From contig NZ_CP080269.1 in the NCBI RefSeq assembly GCF_019431355.1, positions 2,480,001 through 2,544,000 on the forward strand: a stretch of 64,000 nt of DNA. Reading direction: 5' to 3'. The position numbers and the translations under genes are program-made. Below, piece after piece: positions 39,234-48,606 of this stretch (its first letter is position 1; every line of letters begins with the position of its first letter). The notes under the pieces are model-generated. The model ran no database searches. It had not been told where the DNA came from and saw only the letters and a list, made by a program, of their open reading frames with translations. This DNA is from Paenibacillus sp. R14(2021) (GTDB lineage Bacteria; Bacillota; Bacilli; Paenibacillales; Paenibacillaceae).

Positions 39234-40787
39234 TTGAAATTCCGTAAATATCGTTCCGCAAGGATTGCCACAGAACCTGTTCTACATGCTCCTCATGCCG
39301 GCTGCGATATTCCGATCGTGTCAACCCTCTCGAAAAATGAACAACTCTTAAAAGGGATCTTCCAAAATTGCTCCGATGTCGTGTTCCATTCCACTCCAAC
39401 GCCCATGCATACCGAAACGCTCGCTCTATACATCAACGGCTTGCCCGATACGAAGCATTTGGATGATATCATCCTGAACTCCCTCATCGGCTCCGACTCG
39501 CAGAGCCCGCAACAGGCGTTTCACAAGAATTTTACCCCTGTCAGCATGTCAAGGAAGGTAGCATTACTATCCGACGTCGTTGATAGCGTCTTAGGAGGCG
39601 AAGTCGTTTTTCTATTTGAGGGAGAAGAGCATGGCCTTGCGGTATCCGTTCAAGGTAATGAAAGAAGGGCGATTGAAGACCCGCCTTCGGAGCCGGTCAT
39701 TCGCGGCCCTCGCGAGGGATTTGTGGAAAGTTTATTGACAAATACAAGCTTGTTGCGCAGAAGGCTGCGGAGCGCCAATTTAAAAATCGAGATGTCTGAA
39801 ATCGGACAGCTCTCCCGTACGGAGGTCGCAATCGTTTATTTGAAAGACATTGCGAAAGATGAGCTTGTGAACAACGTTCGTGACCGACTAAATCGTATCC
39901 AAATCGACGGGGTGCTGGAGTCTGGATATATCGAGGAATTTATCGCGGATGCCCCGTACTCGCCGTTCCCCCAAATTCAAAACACAGAACGCCCTGACGT
40001 CGTGATTGGGAGTCTTCTTGAAGGAAAGGTAGCCATTATAACCGACGGTACCCCCATCGCATTGATACTGCCAATGACTTTTTGGGCCGGGCTGCAGGCG
40101 AGCGAAGATTATTACGAAAGATCGTTCATTTCGACGCCTATTCGTTGGCTGCGCATATTATTTACGTCCGTATCCTTATTACTTCCTTCCATGTACGTTT
40201 CGCTAGTGAGTTATGACCATCCGGCTTTGCCTACCAATCTCCTCCTTAGCATCGCATCGTCGCAGAGACTGTCCCCCTTTCCGGCTATCATCGAAACGCT
40301 TCTAATGGAGATCACGTTTGAAGCCTTGCGCGAAGCAGGGGTACGACTTCCCAAAGGCGTGGGCTCCGCAGTCACCATTGTCGGCGGAATCGTCATCGGA
40401 CAAGCGGCCGTTCAGGCGGGCTTTATTTCAGCCCCGGTGGTTATCGTTGTCGCAACTACGGGAATCGCATCGTTCATCATTCCCCGGTATAATTTCGGAC
40501 TGGCTTTCCGTTTGTTAAGATTCCCGCTGCTTCTGTTGTCTGGTTTCATGGGCTTCTTCGGGTTAATGATTGGCATTATTGCGATTATCATTCATTTAGC
40601 TGCGCTCCGTTCCTTTGGCTTGCCCTACCTCTTTCCGGTGGCACCTCTGTCGATGGTTGGATTAAAGGACGTATTTCTTCGTAAGGCGTGGTTCAGTATG
40701 AACTTACGACCAAGCTCGGCGGCTCAAAATAACCTCTTAAGGATACCGCCGGAACAGCAGCCCGATCAACGCAACAAAGGGGATTAG
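39234..40787 (+). CDS. Germinant receptor A subunit (GerA family), operon 1
   Basis: A 517-residue inner spore-membrane protein. The soluble N-terminal half includes the conserved VIRGPREGFVESLLTNTSLLRRR-type segment (here GPREGFVESL) and PQIQNTERPDVVIG, DGTPIALILP; the C-terminal half has about five to six membrane helices with FPAIIETLLMEITFEALREA and RLPKGVGSAVTIVGGIVIGQ. A subunits act with B and C proteins to sense nutrients and start germination. The start is TTG at 39234 with AAAGGAG 10 bases ahead. First gene of an A-B-C-D operon. Ligand not predictable. Confidence 0.93.
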   Translation: MKFRKYRSARIATEPVLHAPHAGCDIPIVSTLSKNEQLLKGIFQNCSDVVFHSTPTPMHTETLALYINGLPDTKHLDDIILNSLIGSDSQSPQQAFHKNFTPVSMSRKVALLSDVVDSVLGGEVVFLFEGEEHGLAVSVQGNERRAIEDPPSEPVIRGPREGFVESLLTNTSLLRRRLRSANLKIEMSEIGQLSRTEVAIVYLKDIAKDELVNNVRDRLNRIQIDGVLESGYIEEFIADAPYSPFPQIQNTERPDVVIGSLLEGKVAIITDGTPIALILPMTFWAGLQASEDYYERSFISTPIRWLRILFTSVSLLLPSMYVSLVSYDHPALPTNLLLSIASSQRLSPFPAIIETLLMEITFEALREAGVRLPKGVGSAVTIVGGIVIGQAAVQAGFISAPVVIVVATTGIASFIIPRYNFGLAFRLLRFPLLLLSGFMGFFGLMIGIIAIIIHLAALRSFGLPYLFPVAPLSMVGLKDVFLRKAWFSMNLRPSSAAQNNLLRIPPEQQPDQRNKGD

Positions 40788-40805
40788 AATGAGGGGGCCC
40801 GTAAT

Positions 40806-41909
40806 ATGAAAACAGAGAAGCTCTCGCCGTGGCAATTTATCATTATAACGTGTGTCTCGGTATTGGGTACGGAAATCTTTAACATCGCTGCCTTCCCTGC
40901 ACAATTCGCCAAGCAGGACGCATGGTTGTCCGTCTTGATTGCCCCGATTTCGGGGGTTTGGTGCATACTGGTTACAACCTCGCTCGCTGCCCGTTACCCT
41001 AACATGACAATTATCGAGTACAGCAGGCGCATTTTAGGAAAATGGTTAAGTAAGATAGTGGAAATGTACTATTTGAGCGTGCTTTTCGTATACACTTGCG
41101 TCATTTCAAAGGTCATCATCGATTTGATCGTGTTGATTTCCCATCCGCTCACCCCTCATGTTGTCATACTGATCATGCTGTTCAGTGTCTGCGGAATCGC
41201 TGCTTGGTATGGAATAGCAGTCATCGGCCGATGCGGCGAGATCATTTTTCCGATCATGATCGTCATCGCTCTCTTGATCTTATTGTTTACGATCCGAGAT
41301 TGGGATTCCCTATATCTTCGCCCTGTTGCGGAGCACGGGCTGCTTCCGATTTTGCGGGGTGCCGCTGTGCCCAGCGGATGGCATGGCGAACTCATGCTTA
41401 CGGCGTTCTTGATTCCGCTGCTGAACCAACCCGGAAAGGCCCGTAAGGCATCGCTGTACACGACGGTTATCATTACGCTTTTTATGCTGAAAACCGTACT
41501 CGAATGTACGCTTGTCGAAGGCCCGCTCGTCTCGAAATTCCCGTTCCCTTACGCGGCGGTTATCCGCTACATAAGTTTAGGTGACGTGCTAGAACGGATC
41601 GACCCCGTTTTTTTACCGATTTGGGTCTCCGCGGGATTCCTTAAACTGGCTACGTTTCTTTTTGTCACTTGTCTCTGTCTCAGTCGGATCTGCCACGTGA
41701 ACAACCAGAGAACGGTTACCCTGCCGGTAATGCTCGTCATTTTTGTCGGAACGCTTTGGACGATGAAGAGCGCGCCGGGAATGGATGCTCTCTTGCAGTT
41801 CTACTTCTATTCCTTCCCCGTCGCAAGCTTCATTGCTGCCAATCTAATTCCGTCCCTTCTGTTAGGCATTGATTGGATTCGTTCAGCTTGGAGGGTCGCA
41901 CATGATTAA
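40806..41909 (+). CDS. Germinant receptor B subunit (GerB, APC-superfamily), operon 1
   Basis: A 367-residue membrane protein with ten helices and an amino-acid-transporter fold. It begins KTEKLSPWQFIIITCVSVLG and continues with EIFNIAAFPAQFAKQDAWLS; the pattern of ten short helices and lack of a large soluble part are typical of GerAB/GerBB/GerKB. B subunits probably bind the germinant. It follows the A gene by 18 bases and overlaps the C gene by 8 bases. Confidence 0.92.
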   Translation: MKTEKLSPWQFIIITCVSVLGTEIFNIAAFPAQFAKQDAWLSVLIAPISGVWCILVTTSLAARYPNMTIIEYSRRILGKWLSKIVEMYYLSVLFVYTCVISKVIIDLIVLISHPLTPHVVILIMLFSVCGIAAWYGIAVIGRCGEIIFPIMIVIALLILLFTIRDWDSLYLRPVAEHGLLPILRGAAVPSGWHGELMLTAFLIPLLNQPGKARKASLYTTVIITLFMLKTVLECTLVEGPLVSKFPFPYAAVIRYISLGDVLERIDPVFLPIWVSAGFLKLATFLFVTCLCLSRICHVNNQRTVTLPVMLVIFVGTLWTMKSAPGMDALLQFYFYSFPVASFIAANLIPSLLLGIDWIRSAWRVAHD

Positions 41910-43107
41910 CAAGTGCGCCGCGGCGAGTGCGATCATTGTCGTATGCTCGCTTATTACCACTGGGTGCTGGGACAGACAAGAAGTCAAAAATTTGGCGATT
42001 GTTACGGCAACCGGCCTAGACTACAACAAGGACGGTACGTATACGCAAAGCGTTCAGATCGCGATTCCGTCACCGACGACGCAAGCCAGCGGCGGCGGCA
42101 ATGATCAAAAAACTTTTTTCGTCATCTCAGCCAAAGGAAAAACCTTAGCCGATACGCGCCAGCATTTGCAGCAAACCATACATCTTAAGCTGTATTATTC
42201 GCATCGCAGAGTGATCATCATCGGCGAGCAAATGGCGAGAAACGGACTGGAACAAGTGCTTGACAGCTTTCATCGAGAAATTGACATGCGGATGAGGAAC
42301 ATGGTGTTCGTAACCAAAGGAACGGATGCCGCTGCGATGCTGAAATCTCCGGTAACACTTGAATCCATTCCAGCCGATCAGTTTCGGTATCTGCATTTAC
42401 AACCCTCGGGCAGATCGACAACGATTATGAATTTCGATGCGACGGCATCTTCCGAAGGCATCGATCCGACTATGGGTGCATTCGAGGTGGTTCAAGAACA
42501 TTCCTCTGACGAATCGGCGACTTCTCAAACAACGGCTCCCAAGCCGCGCATCAAACTTTACGGCGTAGGGATATTCAAGAAATTGAAGCTGGTCGGTTAT
42601 CTGAATGACGAAGAAACCCGTGCCTTGAACTGGATCACAGGGAATATCACCGATTCTTACCTGACCACGTACATTCCGCAAGGACACGGTAATGTCAGCG
42701 TGCACATATTGGGGGCTAAGCGAGCCATTCATTCAAAAGTATTAGGCAAGACGATAAGAATGAACGTCTCTGTATCAGGTGAATGCGAGCTTATCGAAGA
42801 TGGTACCGATCTCGACTTTAGTCGACCTGAAAACGTAAAGCTCGTGAATGATATCCTCTCTTCGACAGTGAAGCGATCCATCGAAAATTCCGTGAAGAAA
42901 ACCCAGCAGCTTTACAAGGCGGATGTCTTCGGGTTCGGACGTATTTTCCACGCCGCGCATCCGCAGGAATGGAAGCAGCTCTCTGCTCCTTGGTCAACCC
43001 TATATCCGCAAGTTGACGTAACCGTTCATACCCAAATATCCGTTATCGGCAGCGGCTTCGCGAAAATGCCGCTGTACCGAAACGAAAGCTCAGGAGAGGT
43101 CAAATGA
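41902..43107 (+). CDS. Germinant receptor C subunit lipoprotein (GerC), operon 1
   Basis: A 401-residue lipoprotein. The signal MINKCAAASAIIVVCSLITT ends at GCWDRQEVKNL, where the Cys of TTGCWD is lipid-modified; the CWDRQEV form is the hallmark of Ger(x)C. The rest contains the three-domain soluble portion with RHPLQQTIHLKLYYSHRRVI-like segments (LYYSHRRVIIIGEQMARNG) and a C-terminal FGRIFHAAHPQEWK. The start has GGAGG 8 bases ahead, within the B gene. Acts with A and B subunits on the outer face of the inner spore membrane. Confidence 0.93.
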   Translation: MINKCAAASAIIVVCSLITTGCWDRQEVKNLAIVTATGLDYNKDGTYTQSVQIAIPSPTTQASGGGNDQKTFFVISAKGKTLADTRQHLQQTIHLKLYYSHRRVIIIGEQMARNGLEQVLDSFHREIDMRMRNMVFVTKGTDAAAMLKSPVTLESIPADQFRYLHLQPSGRSTTIMNFDATASSEGIDPTMGAFEVVQEHSSDESATSQTTAPKPRIKLYGVGIFKKLKLVGYLNDEETRALNWITGNITDSYLTTYIPQGHGNVSVHILGAKRAIHSKVLGKTIRMNVSVSGECELIEDGTDLDFSRPENVKLVNDILSSTVKRSIENSVKKTQQLYKADVFGFGRIFHAAHPQEWKQLSAPWSTLYPQVDVTVHTQISVIGSGFAKMPLYRNESSGEVK

Positions 43108-43340
43108 AGGAGATCCTGAACGTTCTGTTATTCTCTACGTTGGTTTCCGCGGCGACGATCATTCAAGTTCGCAGACTCATTCGCAAAAACGAGCGGAAAA
43201 CATCCATGACGTACATTGCGGTAATGATTGTTGTCGTGTTCATGTATGCCGTTGTGACCCTGAAAGCAAAACTCATGTTTAATCCGATGAGCATTTTGCA
43301 GATCCCTTTGGAGAATATCGGTAAATACCTGTTCAAATAA
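43104..43340 (+). CDS. Small two-helix membrane protein, D subunit of ger operon 1
   Basis: A 78-residue protein with two hydrophobic helices (LNVLLFSTLVSAATII at about 5-20 and YIAVMIVVVFMYAVVTL at about 37-53) around a basic loop RRLIRKNERK. It overlaps the C gene by four bases (ATGA). Similar two-helix D proteins accompany some GerA-type operons in Bacillus and modulate receptor output. I assign it by position, size and topology, not by sequence identity. Confidence 0.7.
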   Translation: MKEILNVLLFSTLVSAATIIQVRRLIRKNERKTSMTYIAVMIVVVFMYAVVTLKAKLMFNPMSILQIPLENIGKYLFK

Positions 43341-43367
43341 TTAACATCGACAACCCTATACACTGCA

Positions 43368-43403
43368 GGGGCCGGGTGCACCTCGTAATCGGTGTCCCGG
43401 CCC
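43368..43403. terminator. Hairpin between the two convergent ger operons
   Basis: GGGCCGGG..CACC / GGTG..CCGGCCC with an 8-base loop. T-runs are absent, but the stem lies between the two stop codons and can stop transcription from both sides. Confidence 0.65.
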
Positions 43404-43416
43404 TTGCTGTACGACT

Positions 43417-44493
43417 TCATTTTCTGATTCCCATTTCTCTAAGCTTCACCTTAACATGCAATTTAACGTCTACCGTTCGATATTCTTTCTTCCATTCATC
43501 TTCATGCCAATTTCGCGTTTTACTCCTTACGAAATCCCCTAATCCAAGCGGATCGATCCCTGCTTCTTTAAACAATTGGATGAGACCCATTCCATTCGCG
43601 GTAAGATCCTTTTCGTAACGGTCTTTGATTCGCTGCTTCGCTTCCATTGGAAATCGAAGCCCTCTCGATTCAATCAATTCGCCGCTTAGGCTCAGGTTTA
43701 TCGTGATTTTCGGAGGCTTCGTTTGTTTACTGACGTGATAACTTACGTTCGAACCCACGTCTTGAAGCGCAGCGTAGGATCCATCGTCCAGCTTGGCCTC
43801 CAGGACACCTTCCTTCACCTTGCCTAGAAGGAGCTTCATGAGCCGCATCTGCTTCTCGTTCAGCGCCATCACGTATTTATCGTCCTTAAATAAAGCCAAT
43901 CCGGCTATCATGACTTGATTATTTTGCAATTTAAGGAGAGGCAGAAAAGGGTCCATGCCTTTGCCCAAATAGGCGTACTCGAACTCGTGCAGGGTTTGCC
44001 TCGGCACTAACCCGCTTCGCACGTTCGTATCGAGCAGGTTATACAAAAAGATCCCTTTCTCCGCATCGGAACTGAAATTCGCCTGCAGCAGCTCCTTTGC
44101 ATTGCCATCGACAATGGCCAAATACATCCTTCGCGAAATTTGAGCGTCTCGCAAAGCCACATCCAAATTTATAGCCAGCCCTTTCGCCGCCAGATCTTTC
44201 CCATATAGCAACACCGATAGCTTACCGGAATTAATGGGCCGATCGACTTGCATGTCCATTAAATCCTTAATCGTCTTGGCCGTGTGGCCGACCTTGGATT
44301 GCAATAGATTCGACACGGCACCCGGTTTCCCGGCTTGAAATTTGGGCATCGCCATCGTTAATTCGATTTGTTCGTTCGGCGCCTCATCCATGGCGCAGAC
44401 CATGAACAGGGAAATGCGATCGACAATTTGCTGCTTCACGCACCCCGTTAACAGAAAACAGATGGCAAGCAGGAGGAAGAGAATCCGCTTCAT
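43417..44493 (-). CDS. Germinant receptor C subunit lipoprotein, operon 2
   Basis: A 358-residue lipoprotein: KRILFLLLAICFLLTGC carries the lipobox LLTGC followed by VKQQIVDRISL. The body has the Ger(x)C arrangement with LSVLLYGKDLAAKGL, AQISRRMYLAIVDGNAKELL and the C-terminal GLGDFVRSKTRNWHEDEW. It is less typical than the C protein of operon 1, lacking the CWDRxEV form. It overlaps the B gene by four bases. No D-type gene follows. Confidence 0.88.
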   Translation of the reverse strand: MKRILFLLLAICFLLTGCVKQQIVDRISLFMVCAMDEAPNEQIELTMAMPKFQAGKPGAVSNLLQSKVGHTAKTIKDLMDMQVDRPINSGKLSVLLYGKDLAAKGLAINLDVALRDAQISRRMYLAIVDGNAKELLQANFSSDAEKGIFLYNLLDTNVRSGLVPRQTLHEFEYAYLGKGMDPFLPLLKLQNNQVMIAGLALFKDDKYVMALNEKQMRLMKLLLGKVKEGVLEAKLDDGSYAALQDVGSNVSYHVSKQTKPPKITINLSLSGELIESRGLRFPMEAKQRIKDRYEKDLTANGMGLIQLFKEAGIDPLGLGDFVRSKTRNWHEDEWKKEYRTVDVKLHVKVKLREMGIRK

Positions 44494-45578
44494 ATCGTTC
44501 TTCTCGCCATCATTCTGATTCTATTGACGATAAACAGGAACGGAACATACGCATAAATCATATAAAAACCGAACTGGGTTAACGTCGTTTGCACGTCCTC
44601 GATTCGATGACGGTCCGGGATCAGACATACGGCAATAAAGACCATAATGATCAAGAACGGCAGGACGGTCAATTGCTTCACGGTAAACATGAATTTCAAC
44701 ATGCGGCTGGAAGCCCACAAGCAGAAGCAGATGATCGGAATGACCGAGAGGATCTGCGAAACGGCGCCGACGAATTCGAAGCGTTCGATAAAAGGAAATT
44801 GGACGAATTTATATTTGGTTAATTGCGGCCATATTTCCTTCGATAATTGTTCGGGCTTGAACAATAACAAGGAGAAGAAAATAATAATCAGGTAAGTCAC
44901 TGTCGTAAGCAAGTTAGCCCAATGTGCCCATTTTTGCGATTTGTTCGGCGTTCGAATGAACGTGTAGCAGAAAAAAAGCATCTCCACGCCCATAAACGGA
45001 AACGTCATTCCCTTCCCTGCTTGGATGATCGCGCCAAGCGAATGATCTAGCACGGGCGTTAAATTGTTGAAATGAAAAAAACCGGCTGCAAAAAACACGA
45101 CGATCACCGTAAGATAACGCACGGAGCAAACCACGCAAATGCCCACGATAACTCGAAATCCGCCTGCTGTGATGTAATAAGCAAGCAGAAGCAGAACCAA
45201 TGCCAATGCCCATGTTACAAGCTCGGGAAACAGCCATACTTGTATGATTTCGATAAACTCCCGCAAATAAAAGCATGCAACGGTCAGGAAGTACGCGATA
45301 AAAATCACGTTCAGGCTCTCTCCTGCCCATTTTCCGAAAAAAAGGCGATGAATCCGGAATAGATCGGTTTCATGATGGTTGAGAATGTCGTATATCATCC
45401 AAATGATGACGTGGAAGCTAATCCCGCATAGAATGACGCTGATCCACGAATCTTGGCCGGCGGCTTGAATCAGCTTGTTCGACATGGAGAGGTATTCGTT
45501 TCCGATTTGCATCGAATTAAATAAGATAAAAACCAGGAAAGGCGATATAGTCAAACGCAGATGTTCCGTTGATTTCAT
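44490..45578 (-). CDS. Germinant receptor B subunit, operon 2
   Basis: A 362-residue membrane protein with ten helices of the GerAB type; TISPFLVFILFNSMQIGNEY and FPFMGVEMLFFCYTFIR are characteristic segments. The start MKSTEHLRL at 45578 has GGGGGTG 8 bases ahead and stands 24 bases after the A gene stop; the longest frame would overlap that gene. It overlaps the C gene by four bases. Confidence 0.9.
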   Translation of the reverse strand: MKSTEHLRLTISPFLVFILFNSMQIGNEYLSMSNKLIQAAGQDSWISVILCGISFHVIIWMIYDILNHHETDLFRIHRLFFGKWAGESLNVIFIAYFLTVACFYLREFIEIIQVWLFPELVTWALALVLLLLAYYITAGGFRVIVGICVVCSVRYLTVIVVFFAAGFFHFNNLTPVLDHSLGAIIQAGKGMTFPFMGVEMLFFCYTFIRTPNKSQKWAHWANLLTTVTYLIIIFFSLLLFKPEQLSKEIWPQLTKYKFVQFPFIERFEFVGAVSQILSVIPIICFCLWASSRMLKFMFTVKQLTVLPFLIIMVFIAVCLIPDRHRIEDVQTTLTQFGFYMIYAYVPFLFIVNRIRMMARRTI

Positions 45579-45601
45579 TTTTGCATCACCCCCGAGCCGG
45601 T

Positions 45602-47092
45602 TCATTCGTCTATATCTCGTTTTTTCCTTTTGTTATCCTTCTCGAATCTTACGGGCTTGGGCGATCGGAAGAAGCTGAACCGATGATGAAACTTGGCATA
45701 TGGAGGGCGAATGACGGTATCGTACAAATCGGAAGTGCGAAAAGGATAAAACGGAACCAAGTACGGCATCCCGAGAGACGTTAATCGCAGCAGATGCGCA
45801 AACAAGGCAAGCGTGCAAATTGAGATTCCCAATAATCCCCATAATTGAGCTGCGAAGATAAAGGGAAACCGAATCACCCGAATGGTAGCGCTCATTCGAA
45901 AAACAGGCGTAGCGAAAGAAGCAAGCGCCGCCAAAGCCACAATAATCAATAAAAAGTTGCTTGTAAGCGCAGCTTGAACGGCGGCCGTACCAAGCACGAT
46001 ACCTCCGACAATGCCAATGGTTTGACCGATTTTCGAAGGCAATCTGGCGCCGGCTTCTCGCAGCAATTCGATGGCAAGCTCCATAATGAGCACTTCCACG
46101 ACAGGAGGAAACGGGACATTGATCCGCGAAGAAACGATCGTGGGCAAAAAGACGTTCGAAATGCCCTGACTGTGATAAGTCATGACCGCCACATATAAGG
46201 GTGAGGCAAAGACGGAGAACATGACTGCAGACATGCGAATCAGCCTCATTATAGACCCGATAATCCACGGTAAATAGTAATCCTCATACGAAATGAAAAA
46301 TAACCACAAGTTAACTGGCGCCATAAACGCAGTTGGGGATCCGTCCATGAGAACGCAAATTTGTCCCGACGATAAGGCCCAGGCAACGTAGTCAGGCCGT
46401 TCGGTTCCGAGCGTCTGCGGAAAGATGGAGTTGGCATTATCTTCAATCATTTGCTGCAGCAAGGTGGTATCCGTGATTTGATCGAATTGCACGCCCGCGA
46501 TGCGCTGCATGCATGTATGAATATATCGTTCGTTCGTTATTCCCTCTATATAACAAACCGCAATTCTCGACTTCGATATGCTCCCTACACTGAGTTCTTT
46601 GATACGCAATTCGGGTACGGAAATTCGCTGGCGAATCAAGTTAAGATTGATGTCCAATGATTCAACGAAGGCTTCTTTCGGTCCTTCCACGGTGAACTCG
46701 ATTTCAGGTATCGTTACGCTGCGACCGTTGAATGCGGCGGCATTGACTAGAATACATCGATGGCTTTGATATCCATATTGAATAGCGACATTTCCCCGTA
46801 AGATTTTGTTTTGAATATGATTCCAATCGAAGGATATTTCTTTTTCCGCAATCGGGATCGATTGATACAAATCGGCGAAAGAGATGTCCGAATCTCTGCT
46901 CAGGCAGCCCAGAATATGTTGATGCAAGATTTTTGGTTCTGTAGAAGATTTATAATAGCCGATGTAATAAGGCTCATTCTTCGTTTGATGCTCGTAGCAA
47001 ACAAAATCCGATGATTCACTAAGCTCCTTCCATAAACGGGGGACTGCATCCATTCTGATCACTCTTTTCCAATTTTCAACTCTCACGTTCAT
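45602..47092 (-). CDS. Germinant receptor A subunit, operon 2
   Basis: A 496-residue GerA-family protein. VEGPKEAFVESLDINLNLIR, FPQTLGTERPDYVAWAL, MDGSPTAFMAPVNLW, then PPVVEVLIMELAIELLREAG and RLPSKIGQTIGIVGGIVLG align with the A subunit of operon 1, about 4 kb away. ATG at 47092 has the weak site GAAGTGAG; a second ATG 13 codons later (47053) is possible. First gene of an A-B-C operon on the minus strand, converging on operon 1. Ligand unknown. Confidence 0.92.
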   Translation of the reverse strand: MNVRVENWKRVIRMDAVPRLWKELSESSDFVCYEHQTKNEPYYIGYYKSSTEPKILHQHILGCLSRDSDISFADLYQSIPIAEKEISFDWNHIQNKILRGNVAIQYGYQSHRCILVNAAAFNGRSVTIPEIEFTVEGPKEAFVESLDINLNLIRQRISVPELRIKELSVGSISKSRIAVCYIEGITNERYIHTCMQRIAGVQFDQITDTTLLQQMIEDNANSIFPQTLGTERPDYVAWALSSGQICVLMDGSPTAFMAPVNLWLFFISYEDYYLPWIIGSIMRLIRMSAVMFSVFASPLYVAVMTYHSQGISNVFLPTIVSSRINVPFPPVVEVLIMELAIELLREAGARLPSKIGQTIGIVGGIVLGTAAVQAALTSNFLLIIVALAALASFATPVFRMSATIRVIRFPFIFAAQLWGLLGISICTLALFAHLLRLTSLGMPYLVPFYPFRTSDLYDTVIRPPYAKFHHRFSFFRSPKPVRFEKDNKRKKRDIDE

Positions 47093-47244
47093 TGTCTCAC
47101 TTCAAGCGGATACTTATTCACAATCAAAGCATGGCTTAACGTATAGAGAAGAGATAGGCCAAAGAAATAGGGATAGGCGAAAGAATCCCATTAGACGCAT
47201 GACCGTCATCGAGGGCGGAGGCCGGCTAAGAAATACGCAGCACG

Positions 47245-47290
47245 AAAAAAGCGGCAGCCGTGGACCTTGTAAGTCCTCGTCTGCCGCTTC
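47245..47290 (-). terminator. Intrinsic terminator of the SRPBCC gene
   Basis: Minus strand AGCGGCAG..GGAC / GTCC..CTGCCGCT stem with two inner mismatches and a TTTTTT run. The bases 47093-47244 between this and operon 2 show no clear element. Confidence 0.85.
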
Positions 47291-47308
47291 TATTAGGTTA
47301 CGCGACGC

Positions 47309-47833
47309 TTAAGTCGCCGAATTCAAACCGAGCTGCTCCGCATAACGATCGTGGAGCTCCTGCCAGCCGTATTTATAAGCATTAAGCCCTGCCATCGAGG
47401 GCATATCCTTGCCGGCAGCAACGCCGGTTAATCCGTCCAGACAGAGATGCCAGCCCGCGGCATAGGAAGCTGCCTGCTTGCGGTCCGTGAAGGTGTGACG
47501 AAGCGTAAGGACTGTCGCTGTGCCTTCGCCGCTCAGCTCCCAGCGCAATACGTCGGTTCCCCAGCTGAATACGAGCACATGCGGCGCTTGGACTTCCATG
47601 ACGCGGCCTTCGCCTTCCTCTGCCTCCGGAACGCCGACTGGCGTCAGACGAACCTCCCCGGTCTCGGTTAAATCCCTATTAGGCTTAAACGGTCCCCAGC
47701 TTGGAATCTTCTCGGCTTGGGTAAGGACAGCCCAGACTTCCTCGCAAGCATGCTCGAGCGTTTGCTCGAGTACAACGACCCATTGGCCGCCTTCCTCAAG
47801 CAGCTGCACATTGTCCACACGTTTCGTATTCAT
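47309..47833 (-). CDS. SRPBCC-fold (AHSA1/START-like) protein
   Basis: A 174-residue protein of the AHSA1-like group. VLEQTLEHACEEVWAVLTQ and the GPFKPNRDLTETGEVRL stretch open the fold; VLVFSWGTDVLRWELSGEG and TLRHTFTDRKQAASYAAGWH are the usual central strands, and GWHLCLDGL leads into the long C-terminal helix. These proteins bind hydrophobic ligands; no substrate can be named. The start MNTKRVDNV was chosen since GGGAGGGAA stands about 10 bases ahead. Confidence 0.75.
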   Translation of the reverse strand: MNTKRVDNVQLLEEGGQWVVVLEQTLEHACEEVWAVLTQAEKIPSWGPFKPNRDLTETGEVRLTPVGVPEAEEGEGRVMEVQAPHVLVFSWGTDVLRWELSGEGTATVLTLRHTFTDRKQAASYAAGWHLCLDGLTGVAAGKDMPSMAGLNAYKYGWQELHDRYAEQLGLNSAT

Positions 47834-47890
47834 CGTTTCGTTCCCTCCCGTGAATATTTTCAAATTCAGCTGGGCTGCGCCGACATTATG

Positions 47891-47923
47891 AAAAAAACCG
47901 AAGTGCCTCAGGTACTCCGGTTT
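47891..47923 (-). terminator. Intrinsic terminator of zur
   Basis: Minus strand AAACCGGAGTACC / GGCACTTCGGTTT with a 3-base loop and a TTTT run directly after the zur stop. Confidence 0.85.
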
Positions 47924-47929
47924 CCTTCG

Positions 47930-48412
47930 TTATTGGCAGGCCTCGCAAATGCCGTAAATTTCAAACCGGTGATTCAAGATCTTATAGCCGCCGGGCACAT
48001 GGACCTGCTCCATTGGACAATAGTCGAAGCTGAGCGTTTTCTCGCAGTTCACGCAGATTAGATGATGATGGTGATGCGACAAGCAGTTTGCCTTGAACTT
48101 CAATCCGCCGTCCATCGAATAGAACTGCTCCAACACACCCATTTCGCTCATCATCCGCAGGTTCCGGTACACGGTATCAAAGCTCATGCTCGGATACGTA
48201 AGTACCATATTATCGTAAACGTCCTTCGGCGAGAGATAACCGCCATGCTCCGAGATGATCATGACCATCGATTTGCGCTGGTCCGTAATCCGCCAGCCGT
48301 TACGCGTCATGGCAGCGAGCATTTCCTTGGCGTTCTCTTCTGCGCTGATCGAAGTCGAACAGTGTTCGCGAACGTGGAGATGATCGCCTTCGTTATGATG
48401 TTCATCGCTCAT
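47930..48412 (-). CDS. zur: Fur-family zinc uptake regulator, Zur
   Basis: A 160-residue Fur-superfamily repressor. The winged helix carries GWRITDQRKSMVMIISEHGG and YPSMSFDTVYRNLRMMSEMG; metal sites are LSHHHHHLICVNCEKT and YGICEACQ (two CxxC pairs for structural zinc). The order of these motifs, with the run SFDYCPMEQV and the ending FEIYGICEAC, is close to Zur of Bacillus subtilis rather than Fur or PerR. It should repress zinc uptake genes when zinc is plentiful. An extra His-rich N-terminal tail (SDEHHNEGDHLHVREH) may hold metal. AGGAG precedes the ATG by 9 bases. No Zur box was recognised upstream. Confidence 0.85.
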   Translation of the reverse strand: MSDEHHNEGDHLHVREHCSTSISAEENAKEMLAAMTRNGWRITDQRKSMVMIISEHGGYLSPKDVYDNMVLTYPSMSFDTVYRNLRMMSEMGVLEQFYSMDGGLKFKANCLSHHHHHLICVNCEKTLSFDYCPMEQVHVPGGYKILNHRFEIYGICEACQ

Positions 48413-48489
48413 TCGTCATCTCTCCTGTCTGTTTCTCCTATCCCTTATTACCTACTACTGTAACAAAAAATAGCGGACACGCCAAGGGC

Positions 48490-48533
48490 GCAGGCCGATT
48501 GCTGCGGGACATACGGTCCCGAACGCGGCCTGC
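48490..48533. other. Large hairpin between zur and the GH-D glycosidase gene
   Basis: GCAGGCCG / CGGCCTGC arms enclose an inner GGGAC/GTCCC hairpin. It lies upstream of zur and downstream of the glycosidase terminator; no T-run, function unknown. Confidence 0.4.
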
Positions 48534-48547
48534 TGGGCAGAACAAGA

Positions 48548-48576
48548 AGGGCACCCCGGTAAATCCGAGGCGCCCT
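48548..48576 (-). terminator. Terminator of the transporter-glycosidase operon
   Basis: AGGGC.CC.CGG / CCG.GG.GCCCT stem, 5-base loop, followed on the minus strand by TCTTGTTC, 31 bases after the glycosidase stop codon. Confidence 0.7.
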
Positions 48577-48606
48577 CCTAGTCAATCCCCTTGCCGTCAT
48601 CGGCGC

